This document shows, piece after piece, positions 25,552 to 35,056 of a DNA stretch of 64,000 bases. Position numbers and translations under genes: made by a program. The notes beneath the pieces were generated by a model, which had not been told where the DNA came from, searched no databases, and saw only the letters and a program-made list of their open reading frames with translations. Position 1 is the first letter of the stretch. Every line of letters begins with the position of its first letter. Source of the stretch: CALCMJ01 sp964475415 (GTDB lineage: Bacteria; Bacteroidota; Bacteroidia; Chitinophagales; Saprospiraceae); NCBI GenBank assembly GCA_964475415.1, contig CAYYWZ010000012.1, forward strand, positions 10,390 to 74,389. The letters are read 5' to 3'.

Positions 25552-26247
25552 TTATAGTTTAGAAGAAGCCAATTTTGTCTTATATGCAGCAGTAGCTTTC
25601 TCGTAATCTCTAATTGTGTTTTTTATTCCCAAACTGTATAAATAACGATATAAGATTCCAGCACCTTTAGAAGCCCTTTCTTCCAACTCCACTCTAGCTC
25701 TGGGATGATCCATAAACGATGAGATCCCTCTCTTTAAAGATATCTTTTTAGCATAAAACTCTATCCGGTTAATATGTTTTACATTTTTGTATCCGTAGTG
25801 ATCAGGAGCTACGATTCTTAATGGTGCACCATGTTCTATGCTAAGTGGCTTCCCATCTAGCTGGTCAGCTAGTAAGACATTGTGGTTCATCAGATCTGAA
25901 AGGGGCAAACTAGTTTTGTATCCATCCTGAGCCTTTAGAACTACAAAAGCAATTTCTTCTTTTACTTTTGGTAGCACCAAATTTGTATAAAAATCTCTAA
26001 ACTTATATCCACTCCAGTTTAGATCTAATTTACTCCATGTTGTTACACAGTGGAAATCTGAGATCTGATTTGTTCTGGGCAGAGAAGAAAGTTCTTCAGA
26101 TACAATAAATTCCTCTACCTCTCCACCTATAGAGCATCTTATTATATCAACATCTTCTGGAAAACGAGTTGCATATAGAGGTAAACCAAATCGTGGGAAT
26201 ATATCTGATTCTTTTTGGCCAGGAGGCAGATGTTTATCACTACTCAT
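25552..26247 (-). CDS. Molybdopterin-dependent oxidoreductase of the sulfite oxidase (SUOX) fold
   Basis: 231 residues forming a single oxidoreductase molybdopterin-binding domain. The molybdenum-ligand cysteine is C67 in DFHCVTTWSKLDLNWSG, followed by GAPLRIVAPDHYGYKNVK, both diagnostic of the sulfite oxidase/YedY family. There is no haem domain, dimerisation domain or Tat signal, so it is probably cytoplasmic and its electron partner is unknown. Family members act on sulfite or on oxidised methionine; which applies here cannot be told. It converges with the DUF6438 gene. Confidence 0.85.
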   Translation of the reverse strand: MSSDKHLPPGQKESDIFPRFGLPLYATRFPEDVDIIRCSIGGEVEEFIVSEELSSLPRTNQISDFHCVTTWSKLDLNWSGYKFRDFYTNLVLPKVKEEIAFVVLKAQDGYKTSLPLSDLMNHNVLLADQLDGKPLSIEHGAPLRIVAPDHYGYKNVKHINRIEFYAKKISLKRGISSFMDHPRARVELEERASKGAGILYRYLYSLGIKNTIRDYEKATAAYKTKLASSKL

Positions 26248-26404
26248 AAGTGAATTCTTCTTGATGAATGATATCTTTTAAAATAAACAGTAAATCAATA
26301 AGGATGTTCTCAATCTTGTAAAGTAAAATGTGTAGATTATCTGCAACTAGATTCTGCAATAAGAAGTTTCTACCAAAAATCTTAACGATAGAATAATTAC
26401 TAAT

Positions 26405-27154
26405 TCAAAATAACATTGTAAGTCCTCGTCCAGCCTCTCGTCCATTGTAGAAAGGAATAACGTTGCCTACATTCTCTTTCTTATCCTTGAATATTTTTTC
26501 TTTCATCCAAGGCTGAATCCAATAGGCGATTTTGGTACTTAGTATACCTATACCTGCTCCAGTAACTACATCTGTAAACCAATGTCTATTATTATACATT
26601 CTTAGATAACCAGCCCCTGTCGCTACTAAATATCCTGAAACTCCTATCCAAGGAGATACTTCTTTATATTCTTGAAATAAAAATTCAGCTCCCATAAACG
26701 CTGTTGCTGTATGTCTTGAAGGAAAAGAAGTCCTACTCCCACCATCAGGTCTTTCTACTCCTGTCAATTTTTTTAGTCCAGTTACAGTCGTTATCATAAT
26801 GATACTTGCAGAACCTATGATGATGGTTCTATCTTTGAAATTATTTTTTCCTTTAACACCAATAGCGTTAAGACCATAAACAGAAAACATAGGTGTATAC
26901 TGAATATAATTATCAATTTTTGATTTATACTCACCATCTGCATTTATTCGTATTTGAATATCAGTATTAAGATCTTTTACTACATCGCTTCCTAGCCCTA
27001 TAAATCCGTAAGTAATAAATGCAGTTGGTATAACTAGAGACTTAAAATTAATACTGCTATTTTGATCTGAATGTAGAGTATCATTTTTTATTACTTGTCT
27101 GAAAACATAGTCATTAGAAAGTAAAATGACAAGTAGTAAAATTATTCTTTTCAT
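26405..27154 (-). CDS. PAP2-family membrane phosphatase
   Basis: 249 residues with several hydrophobic segments. The three phosphatase motifs are visible: K-x6-RP (KKLTGVERP), a PSRH version of PSGH (SFPSRHTAT), and R-x5-H-x3-D (LRMYNNRHWFTD, with leucine where serine is usual). These share an ancestor with the vanadate site of haloperoxidases, but the membrane topology marks this as a lipid or undecaprenyl phosphate phosphatase. The start ATG follows a short spacer, and the N-terminus is a hydrophobic signal or anchor. Confidence 0.82.
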   Translation of the reverse strand: MKRIILLLVILLSNDYVFRQVIKNDTLHSDQNSSINFKSLVIPTAFITYGFIGLGSDVVKDLNTDIQIRINADGEYKSKIDNYIQYTPMFSVYGLNAIGVKGKNNFKDRTIIIGSASIIMITTVTGLKKLTGVERPDGGSRTSFPSRHTATAFMGAEFLFQEYKEVSPWIGVSGYLVATGAGYLRMYNNRHWFTDVVTGAGIGILSTKIAYWIQPWMKEKIFKDKKENVGNVIPFYNGREAGRGLTMLF

Positions 27155-27257
27155 TTGTTTAAGCTTAAGCCAAACAAGATTTTTAGTATTATAAATTCAA
27201 TTGATACTTTTCGCCCCACTGATCGAAAAAACCATCTAATAATAGAATTTTTAAACT

Positions 27258-27926
27258 TTAAAAATTGACAAAGGTTAATAAATTAATCTGGTCTCTATTA
27301 TTTCCATTTAGAAATTGATTCATATAACCAACTTCAAATTTGGTTGTTTTACTCAATTTGTAACCCAAACCAAAATACAATCGATTTCTATCAAACACCG
27401 TTTGCTCATCATTAATGAATATTTCATTATAGACAGAAGCATACCAAGTCTTATCGACAATATCTTGATTATTCAAAGGAATGTTCAGAGAAAGAAAATA
27501 TCTAAACCTTAATTTGAAATCAGCATCTTCTACCCACCTTTGTTCAAATCTGTACCGATGTTGAATTTTAACCCTAGTGAAAGATTGACGTGTGACAAAT
27601 TGTTGGAATATTCTATGTTCATTTACATTTACTTTGTTGTCAGAGTTATCCACATAATTTTGACTATGGATATATCCGTATCCCAGTAGTATATTATTAT
27701 TATTTTCAGATAGATTATAGCCTACTCCGGTTCTTAAAAGTAATTGTTCCAAATCTCCTATAGCATTATAATTCCTATATTGAACTTCGTGATGCCAGTT
27801 AATTTTTGAACTTACCTTTTTGTTTCCGATGTATATTAACCAATTTCCTAGATTACTATTTTGAGAATAACTATTGCTAGAAAAAAAGAACATGATTAGA
27901 ATGGTAACTGCCGTTAATTTATTCAT
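27258..27926 (-). CDS. DUF2490 outer-membrane protein
   Basis: 222 residues from the ATG at 27926; the frame extends to a TTG at 27947, but the ATG gives a normal signal peptide (NKLTAVTILIMFFFSSNSYSQ). The mature part has NWLIYIGNKKVSSKINWHHEVQYR, the DUF2490 opening, then alternating strands ending KFEVGYMNQFL and a final FVNF, as expected for an outer-membrane beta-barrel with aromatic terminus. The cargo is unknown. It lies about 100 bases upstream of the PAP2 gene on the same strand; both may serve envelope lipid or transport functions. Confidence 0.7.
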   Translation of the reverse strand: MNKLTAVTILIMFFFSSNSYSQNSNLGNWLIYIGNKKVSSKINWHHEVQYRNYNAIGDLEQLLLRTGVGYNLSENNNNILLGYGYIHSQNYVDNSDNKVNVNEHRIFQQFVTRQSFTRVKIQHRYRFEQRWVEDADFKLRFRYFLSLNIPLNNQDIVDKTWYASVYNEIFINDEQTVFDRNRLYFGLGYKLSKTTKFEVGYMNQFLNGNNRDQINLLTFVNF

Positions 27927-28007
27927 ATTACTTAATTGATTAATCAAAATGTATTATTTGATGGCTAAGCTATGGTGTTATTTTTCTTGTTAAGAGATAT
28001 TACTAGT

Positions 28008-29081
28008 CTAAGCTAATTTACATCTAAAAATAGTATGATACTCCCCTACAGGATCTATATCTTCTATGATTTTTAGTCCTGCTTTTTCACAGCAAGTTTT
28101 CATAGTGTCAGCGTGATACATTCTAGAATTTCCGTTTGCTATCGCCGTAAAATATAAGGAAGTTCCATGTAAGATATAGGCGGCAACATCGTATTTCTGT
28201 CTGTCCCAGTAGGTTTCCATAATGAGTAATTCAGTATTCGCTCCCATACCCTTGCTCGCCGCTGTCAAAATATGTACAATCTCATCTTCTGAGAAACAGT
28301 CCAAAAATTGGGACATCCATATAAGATCAGCTCCCTTAGGAAAAACTGGATCTGCACTGAGCAGATCGATTGGGTGACCACTGATCCTATCAGATAGGCC
28401 TCTATCTTCTATATTTTTTTCGGCTTTCTTCCACTGACCTGGAAGATCTAGTATGGTTATTTTGACATCCTCATTATACTCAGCACAAAGCATGGAGAAT
28501 TTTCCAGTATTCCCACCTACATCTAGAATATACTTAGGCTTATGCTGGAATACAATCGGCAGTGCCTTAGGGAAAGCCTCATCCGAATAAAAATGATCGA
28601 AGGCAAACCAAGAATCTGTTACTCGTTTAGGCAGATTTTTTAGTGCTTCATATACCGTCTTCCATTTACCGAAAACCTTAAGTCCAGCAGGTTTTTTATC
28701 CTTTATAGCTTCTTCTAGGTGATATAGACCTTCATAGCATACATCTTGGACAAAATCCATATTGACTCTTGTCATCTCATCCTTGAGCAAAAAGAATCCG
28801 GTCTTGGTAAGTTTGTAGTTATTTTCTTCTGTAAGTTTTACAACATCCGCACTTAATCCCATTTCTAAAAGAACCCTTACTCCATATTCTGAAAGCTCAG
28901 TCGACTTAGCAATCTCTTCTAATCCGATGCCTTGCTTTCTATTTTTATGTAGTAGATCTAAAATTCCAAGATCTCTCATTGACTTCGTAGCCTGAAAAAC
29001 TACAGGTGCAAAAGCAATTTTATTCGCTTCAAATCTCGCTTCTACAGCTGATAATTTTTTTTCGGTATAGAATGACTTCAT
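28008..29081 (-). CDS. SAM-dependent O-methyltransferase (acetylserotonin O-methyltransferase type)
   Basis: 357 residues. An N-terminal winged-helix dimerisation domain (about 20-100: MRDLGILDLLHKN, LSEYGVRVLLEMGL, KLTKTGFFLL) is followed by a class I methyltransferase fold with the SAM loop ILDVGGNTGKFS, TILDLPGQW and SQFLDCFSEDEIVHIL. This is the layout of plant-type and bacterial small-molecule O-methyltransferases. Related enzymes occur near aryl polyene or flexirubin pigment genes, but no such cluster is seen here, so the substrate is unknown. Confidence 0.85.
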   Translation of the reverse strand: MKSFYTEKKLSAVEARFEANKIAFAPVVFQATKSMRDLGILDLLHKNRKQGIGLEEIAKSTELSEYGVRVLLEMGLSADVVKLTEENNYKLTKTGFFLLKDEMTRVNMDFVQDVCYEGLYHLEEAIKDKKPAGLKVFGKWKTVYEALKNLPKRVTDSWFAFDHFYSDEAFPKALPIVFQHKPKYILDVGGNTGKFSMLCAEYNEDVKITILDLPGQWKKAEKNIEDRGLSDRISGHPIDLLSADPVFPKGADLIWMSQFLDCFSEDEIVHILTAASKGMGANTELLIMETYWDRQKYDVAAYILHGTSLYFTAIANGNSRMYHADTMKTCCEKAGLKIIEDIDPVGEYHTIFRCKLA

Positions 29082-29149
29082 TTTATCGTATGCTTAAAAA
29101 TATCAATATGGTTTCAACTATTCTTATAGATACGTGCATTATATCCTCA

Positions 29150-29157
29150 CAAACTTA
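29150..29157 (-). promoter_or_regulatory. Possible -7 element of the methyltransferase gene
   Basis: The minus strand reads TAAGTTTG, matching TAnnTTTG, 69 bases ahead of the methyltransferase start. There is no clear -33 box. Confidence 0.3.
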
Positions 29158-29322
29158 TCGAAAAATAGAATAGACACTAATGGGTAATTGCTACAAGATA
29201 ATTTCTTCTTTTAGAAACAAAAGTGATAATATAAAATCACTATTGACGGCTAAAATATATAATTGTCAACACAAAACAATATTCTATATATACTAGTAGA
29301 AAAAAATTCTGCCTACTTAGGA

Positions 29323-30096
29323 CTAAGCAATTTTATTTTTTTCTATATCCTTAGCTTTGTTCCATAAAGCATCCATCTCCTCTAGACTCATATCCGTTAG
29401 TGATTTAGGGGCTTTCTCCTCTATATATTCAAATCTAGATTTGAATTTCTTATTGACCTTTTCTAACGCAGTTTCCGGATCTACCTCTAAAAACCTACAA
29501 TAATTTATGAGAGCAAAAAAAAGATCTCCTACCTCTTCTTCTATATGATCCTTATCTCCCTTTGCTACAGCCTCCTTTAGCTCTTCGGTTTCTTCTTCTA
29601 CCTTTTCCCACACATGTTCTATCTTATCCCATTCAAATCCAACCTTAGCCGTTTTTTCCTGCATCCTATAAGCTTTCACGATGGCAGGCAATCCTTTAGG
29701 AACTCCAGAGAGTACGGACTTTTTTCCTTCCTGCATCTTAATCTGCTCCCAGTTACGCATAACATCTTCTTCGCCAGTCACTTTGACATCTCCATAGATA
29801 TGTGGATGCCTATTTACTAACTTATCACATAACTCATTCATAGCATCAGCTATGTCAAAAGCTTTCTGTTCTTCAGCAATCTTAGCATAGAATACTACAT
29901 GTAGCAATAAGTCTCCTATCTCTTCTTTGACACCTTCCATATCCTTTTCTAGAATAGCGTCTGCAAGCTCATAAGTCTCTTCTATTGTCAGGTTTCTTAG
30001 ACTCTCAAAGGTCTGCTTCCTATCCCATGGACATTGCTCTCTCAGCTCATCCATTATTGTTAATGTCCGTTCAAATGCTTTTAATTTCTTTTCCAT
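29323..30096 (-). CDS. mazG: Nucleoside triphosphate pyrophosphohydrolase MazG
   Basis: 257 residues from the ATG at 30096; the frame runs two codons further to a TTG, which is less likely. Two MazG domains are visible: PWDRKQTFESLRNLTIEETYELADAI with EEIGDLLLHVVFYAKIAEE, then a second EEETEELKEA with EEEVGDLFFALINYCRFL. The acidic ExxE and ExxD pairs bind magnesium. It hydrolyses non-canonical or excess nucleoside triphosphates to monophosphate and pyrophosphate in the cytoplasm, as house-cleaning or stress control. The length matches the E. coli-type full protein. Confidence 0.95.
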   Translation of the reverse strand: MEKKLKAFERTLTIMDELREQCPWDRKQTFESLRNLTIEETYELADAILEKDMEGVKEEIGDLLLHVVFYAKIAEEQKAFDIADAMNELCDKLVNRHPHIYGDVKVTGEEDVMRNWEQIKMQEGKKSVLSGVPKGLPAIVKAYRMQEKTAKVGFEWDKIEHVWEKVEEETEELKEAVAKGDKDHIEEEVGDLFFALINYCRFLEVDPETALEKVNKKFKSRFEYIEEKAPKSLTDMSLEEMDALWNKAKDIEKNKIA

Positions 30097-30217
30097 GCAC
30101 AACTTGTCTTGATAGTTCTTTGTTTAATCTTGTAATATGTAAATATGATAGGAATAGAAGAAGGAATCTTTTCTTATCTGCTAGAAGTATTATAAATTTA
30201 CCAAATAATAAAAAAGT

Positions 30218-30430
30218 ATGGCAAGTTTTCTATATACATTATGCATCATCTTCGTGGTTTTTCTAGTGTCTTTCGCACTGATCAACATAAGACAAATTGT
30301 AACCGGTAAGGAATTCAGAGGTACCTGTGCAACAAATAACCCTATGTTAAAGAAAGAATTAGGGGAATGTTCTGTTTGTGGACGCTCAGAAGGAGAGCAA
30401 TGTCAGATGCCTGAGGTAAAAGGAGCCTAA
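30218..30430 (+). CDS. Small NqrM-like four-cysteine membrane protein
   Basis: 70 residues. One hydrophobic span (about 4-26) is followed by FRGTC and then GECSVCGRSEGEQC, a cluster of four cysteines. NqrM, the factor that delivers iron to the Cys4 site of the Na+-translocating NADH:quinone reductase, has the same size, single span, GSC/GTC start and closing cysteines. No nqr genes are nearby, so the call rests on this resemblance. It is divergent from mazG. Confidence 0.5.
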   Translation: MASFLYTLCIIFVVFLVSFALINIRQIVTGKEFRGTCATNNPMLKKELGECSVCGRSEGEQCQMPEVKGA

Positions 30431-30455
30431 AAACTGAGTTGAATTTAAGATAAAA

Positions 30456-30539
30456 TTATCTTCTTTCGGATACTCTCGAACCCAAAACGATAAAAGAACT
30501 CAGGATTACAATACTAAATACAACGTATAATACTAACAT
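30456..30539 (-). CDS. Possible 27-aa single-span membrane peptide
   Basis: ATG at 30537-30539, stop TAA at 30456-30458. The predicted product is a hydrophobic stretch of about 21 residues (starting MLVLYVVFSIVIL) followed by SRVSERR, the pattern of tiny membrane proteins with a positive cytoplasmic tail. I found no exact -7 promoter box upstream. It occupies the otherwise empty gap between the NqrM-like gene and the deacetylase gene. It could be a chance frame in AT-rich DNA. Confidence 0.25.
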   Translation of the reverse strand: MLVLYVVFSIVILSSFIVLGSRVSERR

Positions 30540-30688
30540 AATTTAATCAGTTTATTGTCAAAGACATACACAAGTTGCTGATAAATAATGTTTTATATGA
30601 AAATAGATACGTTATTTTTTATATATTTCTTTTCTCAATGTATATTTCATTTATACCCTATAATTAACAGATAAACATTCTTTATAAA

Positions 30689-33202
30689 ATGAAAAAATAT
30701 TTAATATGTTTTTTTCTTATTTCCTTGATAATCAGTGGAAATAATGCCCAAAAACCAGATCAACTTAACTCAGGAGAAATCTACCACGCTCTCGAAAAAC
30801 TAAACTTTCTAGGATCTGTACTATATGTTGCAGCGCACCCAGATGATGAGAATACAAGAATGATAGCTTATATGGCAAATGAGATGAAAGCCAATACAGC
30901 TTATCTCTCTCTTACCAGAGGAGATGGAGGTCAGAATCTTATAGGAACAGAAATAACAGAAATGCTGGGTGTTCTGAGAACTAATGAATTACTCTCTGCG
31001 CGTAGCATCGATGGAGGTCAGCAGTTTTTCTCTAGAGCGAAAGACTTTGGTTATTCTAAAAATCCTGAAGAAACTCTTAAAATCTGGAATAAAAAGGAAG
31101 TTCTTTCGGATGTTGTAAGGATTATAAGAAAGTTTAAACCAGATGTAATTATCAATAGGTTTGATCATAGAACACCCGGAAGAACACATGGACATCATAC
31201 AAGTTCAGCGATGCTTTCCTTCGAAGCCTTTGATCTTGCGGGAGACAGACTAGCCTTTGATGATCAGCTGGGAGAACTGCGTCTCTGGGAACCACAGAGA
31301 TTATTTATGAACACAAGCTGGTGGTTTTACGGCAGTAGAGAAAAATTTGCAGAAGCTGACAAGTCTAATCTTATGGGTGTAGATGTGGGCACCTACTATC
31401 CTATTCTAGGAAAATCCAATACAGAAATTGCTGCTGAAGCGAGAAGTATGCATAAGTGTCAGGGCTTTGGAAGTGCAGGCTCTAGAGGTAGCGAAATAGA
31501 ATATTTAGAGTTGCTAAAAGGTGACATGCCTCCTGATAGACAGAATGTATTTGATGGTATCAATACAACATGGACAAGAGTAGGTGGAGGTGGACCTATA
31601 GGTGAGGCTATAGCAGGCATCATAGAAAACTACCAGTTTGGTGACCCTAGTGCTTCTATACCGGACTTGCTGGAAGTAAGATCAATGATCAAAAAGCTGA
31701 GTAACAAGCACTGGAAAGAAATCAAACTTGCTGAGGTAGATAGGATTATAGAATCTGCCTTAGGATTATATCTAGAAGCAACAACTAGTTCTCAGACTGC
31801 TACAGTAGGCGATGAAGTAGAGTTAAAGGTTGAATATACTAATAGATCTAATGTTCCTATTACATTAAAGTCTGTATCTATAAACCCAGCCGTTTTTGAC
31901 ACTACCTTCCAGGTAGAAATGTTAGCGAATGAAGAGGGAAATTGGTTTTACTCCTTTGACATACCTAAGCGCTCTCCTATTACAAGTCCCTACTGGCTTA
32001 ACGATAAGGCCTCTTTCGGAATGTATCACGTAGATGATGAAACGCTAATAGGAAAGCCTATCACACCTAGGGAATTTAATATAGATTTTGTTTTAGATGT
32101 AAATGGATATGATGTCAAAATCACAAAAGATTTATTTTACAAATTTACAGATAGAGCAGAAGGTGAGGTTGTACAACCCTTCGAAATTACTCCAGAGGCA
32201 TCTGTAAAAATAAAAGATGAGATCTACATATTTGCCGATGATAGTAGTCAGAAAATTATTACTTCAGTAAAATCTGGAACGAGTAATGTAGCAGGAAAAG
32301 TGTCATTAGAAATAGGAGAAGGATGGGATGTAGAACCTGCTTTTTATGATTTCTCTATAGAACAAAAAGGAGATGAACAAGAGTTTAGTTTTATTGTAAC
32401 ACCACCAACTACTCAAAATGGTGTAATCGCCTCGGCAGTTGTTACTACACAGAATGGTACTTACACGGAAGAGCTTATACAAATAGACTACGATCATATC
32501 CCTTTACAAACGGTCATGATGCCAGCTACTACCAAGCTTGTAAAAATACAGCTAGAAAAAGAAGGAAATAAGATAGCCTATATCGAAGGTGCTGGAGACA
32601 AGGTGCCCGAGAGTTTACGTCAGGTAGGTTACGAAGTAGACATGATAGCAATAGATAATATCAAAGTTAATACGCTCACACCTTATGACGCAGTAGTTAT
32701 AGGAATACGTGCGCTTAACACAAAAGAAAATCTAAAATACAAGATAGAGGAGTTACATAAGTATGTAGAAAATGGTGGCAACCTAGTTTTCCAGTACAAT
32801 ACAACTAGAGGGCTTAAGGTTAAGGACTTTCTACCCTACCCACTACAATTATCTAGAGATAGAGTTTCTGATGAAAATGCGGAAGTAAGAGTTCTAGCTC
32901 CAGAACATCCTGTCATGAATACACCTAACAAAATAACTCAAAAAGATTTCGACGGATGGGTTCAAGAACGTGGTCTCTATTTCCCAAATGAATGGGATGA
33001 AAATTACACAGCCATACTTTCTAGTAATGACAAAGGAGAAGATCCTAAGGATGGCTCTCTACTTATTGCACCTTATGGCAAGGGCTATATCGTCTATTCA
33101 GGAATCTCATGGTTCAGAGAATTGCCAGCAGGAGTACCTGGAGCATTCAGACTATTTACCAATATACTCTCACTAGGAAAAAAGGAAAATGACAGACCAT
33201 AA
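30689..33202 (+). CDS. Secreted PIG-L/LmbE-family deacetylase with C-terminal ThuA-like domain
   Basis: 837 residues. Signal peptide 1-20, then a PIG-L domain with the metal motif HPDDE at 50-54 and the third ligand in RTHGHHTSS. A middle region of immunoglobulin-like strands follows (about 360-610). The C-terminal 200 residues (YDAVVIGIRALNTKENL, YVENGGNLVFQYN, GWVQERGLYF) resemble a ThuA/class I amidotransferase-like domain. PIG-L enzymes remove N-acetyl groups from amino sugars, so an exported carbohydrate or glycolipid deacetylase is likely. It overlaps the next small gene by 14 bases and heads an operon with a sodium symporter. Confidence 0.88.
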   Translation: MKKYLICFFLISLIISGNNAQKPDQLNSGEIYHALEKLNFLGSVLYVAAHPDDENTRMIAYMANEMKANTAYLSLTRGDGGQNLIGTEITEMLGVLRTNELLSARSIDGGQQFFSRAKDFGYSKNPEETLKIWNKKEVLSDVVRIIRKFKPDVIINRFDHRTPGRTHGHHTSSAMLSFEAFDLAGDRLAFDDQLGELRLWEPQRLFMNTSWWFYGSREKFAEADKSNLMGVDVGTYYPILGKSNTEIAAEARSMHKCQGFGSAGSRGSEIEYLELLKGDMPPDRQNVFDGINTTWTRVGGGGPIGEAIAGIIENYQFGDPSASIPDLLEVRSMIKKLSNKHWKEIKLAEVDRIIESALGLYLEATTSSQTATVGDEVELKVEYTNRSNVPITLKSVSINPAVFDTTFQVEMLANEEGNWFYSFDIPKRSPITSPYWLNDKASFGMYHVDDETLIGKPITPREFNIDFVLDVNGYDVKITKDLFYKFTDRAEGEVVQPFEITPEASVKIKDEIYIFADDSSQKIITSVKSGTSNVAGKVSLEIGEGWDVEPAFYDFSIEQKGDEQEFSFIVTPPTTQNGVIASAVVTTQNGTYTEELIQIDYDHIPLQTVMMPATTKLVKIQLEKEGNKIAYIEGAGDKVPESLRQVGYEVDMIAIDNIKVNTLTPYDAVVIGIRALNTKENLKYKIEELHKYVENGGNLVFQYNTTRGLKVKDFLPYPLQLSRDRVSDENAEVRVLAPEHPVMNTPNKITQKDFDGWVQERGLYFPNEWDENYTAILSSNDKGEDPKDGSLLIAPYGKGYIVYSGISWFRELPAGVPGAFRLFTNILSLGKKENDRP

Positions 33203-33323
33203 AGTAGATACATCAGAAGATACGCCACCAGTTTTTCCCAGTTGGAATTACTGGTATGCGATTATAATTACAGCCAATTTGGTATTTATTCTATTTATGT
33301 ATTTTTATTTTAAATCCTTATAG
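33189..33323 (+). CDS. 44-aa single-span membrane protein between deacetylase and sodium symporter
   Basis: ATG at 33189, stop TAG at 33321-33323. The product has a polar N-terminus ending PPVFPSWNYWYA, then one transmembrane span (about 24-41) with aromatic residues, ending FKSL. It overlaps the end of the deacetylase gene by 14 bases and ends 12 bases before the symporter start, so it is fitted tightly into the operon. The proline-aromatic motif before the span and its position suggest a small accessory subunit of the symporter. It is easily missed because of its size. Confidence 0.7.
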   Translation: MTDHKVDTSEDTPPVFPSWNYWYAIIITANLVFILFMYFYFKSL

Positions 33324-33335
33324 AATAACAGAAGT

Positions 33336-35042
33336 ATGAGTGGATTAGATTGGTTTATATTATCTATGACCGTAATTACAATTGTAGGATACGGAATATG
33401 GAAAACGAAGGGCAGCAAGGATACAGAAGGGTTTCTTCTAGGTGGTAATGAGGCTAAGTGGTGGACGGTAGGTCTATCTGTTATGGCTACACAGGCTAGT
33501 GCCATTACGTTCCTATCTACTCCAGGTCAGGCATATAATGATGGCATGGGTTTCGCTCAGTTTTATCTGATGCTTCCGGTAGCAATGATTATCATATGTA
33601 TAACATTCATACCGCTATTCTACAAACTAAAAGTATACACGGCATATGAATATCTGGAATCTCGCTTCGATCTAAAAACTAGATCTCTAACCTCATGTCT
33701 CTTTCTCGTACAAAGAGGTCTAGCAACGGGTATCACAATCTATGCCCCAGCACTTATTCTTTCTTCTGTTCTAGGATGGAATCTCAAAGTTACAGCTGTT
33801 GTTATAGGCATCATAGCTATAGCCTATACAGTAAGTGGAGGAACTAAAGCCGTACATGTAACGCACAAGTTACAGATGCTTGTAATATTCATCGGACTCT
33901 TTATAATATTCTTCATCCTACTAAGCTATCTTCCTGACGAATATAGTTTCAGAGAAATTCTACAGATAGCCAATGCTAATGATAAACTAGAAGTCTTAGA
34001 TTTTAATTTTGACTGGAAGGATAGATATAATATATGGACCAGTATGGCCGCCCTATTTCTTTTCCTATCCTACTTTGGAACAGATCAGAGTCAGGTACAA
34101 CGCTATATTTCTGGACAGTCTATAAAAGCTAGTAGACTGGGACTGCTGATGAACGGTCTTATGAAAGTGCCACTACAATTCTTCATCCTTTTCTTAGGTG
34201 TACTAGTATTTATCTTTTTCCAATTCCACAAACCACCTATATTTTTCAATGAAGCTGTCAATGAAAAGGTTTACCAATCTACTTACAATAGCTCTTTCCG
34301 GAATATAGAAAATGAGCTTTCGCAAGTTTTTCTAGAAAGGGAATTACTCAACGATCAATATATTTCTGCTATAAGAAATAATGATGAGGCGTCACAAATG
34401 GATCTCAAAAAGAAAATCACTGCAAGTGCACTGGATGAAAAAGATCTTCGAGAAAATGCCAAGGTAATCATCAAGCAACTAGATGATACCATAGAAACAA
34501 ATGATAAAGATTATGTCTTTATCAATTTTATCCTCAATTATCTTCCTAGAGGTCTGGTAGGTTTATTACTAGCAGTAATATTTTTCGCCGCTATGTCGTC
34601 TACTGCCTCAGAGCTCAATGCCCTAGGATCGACAACTACTATAGATATATACAAACGGAATCTAGCACAAGGAAAATCAGAAGACCACTATCTAAAAGCA
34701 TCAAAAATGCTTACACTGATGTGGGGAATTATTGCAATTTTATTCGCTTCCTTCGCTTCCTTGGCAGAGAACCTTATACAGTTTGTCAATATCGTAGGAT
34801 CTGTTTTTTACGGAACTATACTTGGAGTCTTCCTTGCTGCTTTCTATCTAAAATACATAAAGTCTAATGCTATATTTTATGGCGCGTTATTAGCCGAAGT
34901 TATCGTAATCTATGTATGGTATAATTTCATTTTTGTAGAAGAAAAGATGTCCTTCTTATGGCTGAATATTATAGGCTGTATGCTTACACTTATTTTTGCT
35001 ACTGTACTTAGTTTTGTAGTAAAAGAAAAGCAAGCTGTCTAG
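33336..35042 (+). CDS. Sodium:solute symporter (SSS family)
   Basis: 568 residues with about 13 hydrophobic spans. The N-terminus has WWTVGLSVMATQASAITFLSTPGQAYNDGMGF, and the middle YLESRFDLKTRSLTSCLF and SYFGTDQSQVQRYISGQS, all characteristic of SSS transporters; FFAAMSSTASELNALGSTTTIDIYK carries the sodium-site serine and threonine residues. A long insertion of about 90 charged residues (roughly 300-395) replaces a short loop. It imports a solute with Na+, probably the sugar or product handled by the upstream deacetylase, with which it shares an operon. Confidence 0.92.
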   Translation: MSGLDWFILSMTVITIVGYGIWKTKGSKDTEGFLLGGNEAKWWTVGLSVMATQASAITFLSTPGQAYNDGMGFAQFYLMLPVAMIIICITFIPLFYKLKVYTAYEYLESRFDLKTRSLTSCLFLVQRGLATGITIYAPALILSSVLGWNLKVTAVVIGIIAIAYTVSGGTKAVHVTHKLQMLVIFIGLFIIFFILLSYLPDEYSFREILQIANANDKLEVLDFNFDWKDRYNIWTSMAALFLFLSYFGTDQSQVQRYISGQSIKASRLGLLMNGLMKVPLQFFILFLGVLVFIFFQFHKPPIFFNEAVNEKVYQSTYNSSFRNIENELSQVFLERELLNDQYISAIRNNDEASQMDLKKKITASALDEKDLRENAKVIIKQLDDTIETNDKDYVFINFILNYLPRGLVGLLLAVIFFAAMSSTASELNALGSTTTIDIYKRNLAQGKSEDHYLKASKMLTLMWGIIAILFASFASLAENLIQFVNIVGSVFYGTILGVFLAAFYLKYIKSNAIFYGALLAEVIVIYVWYNFIFVEEKMSFLWLNIIGCMLTLIFATVLSFVVKEKQAV

Positions 35043-35056
35043 AGTAATATTTGATG

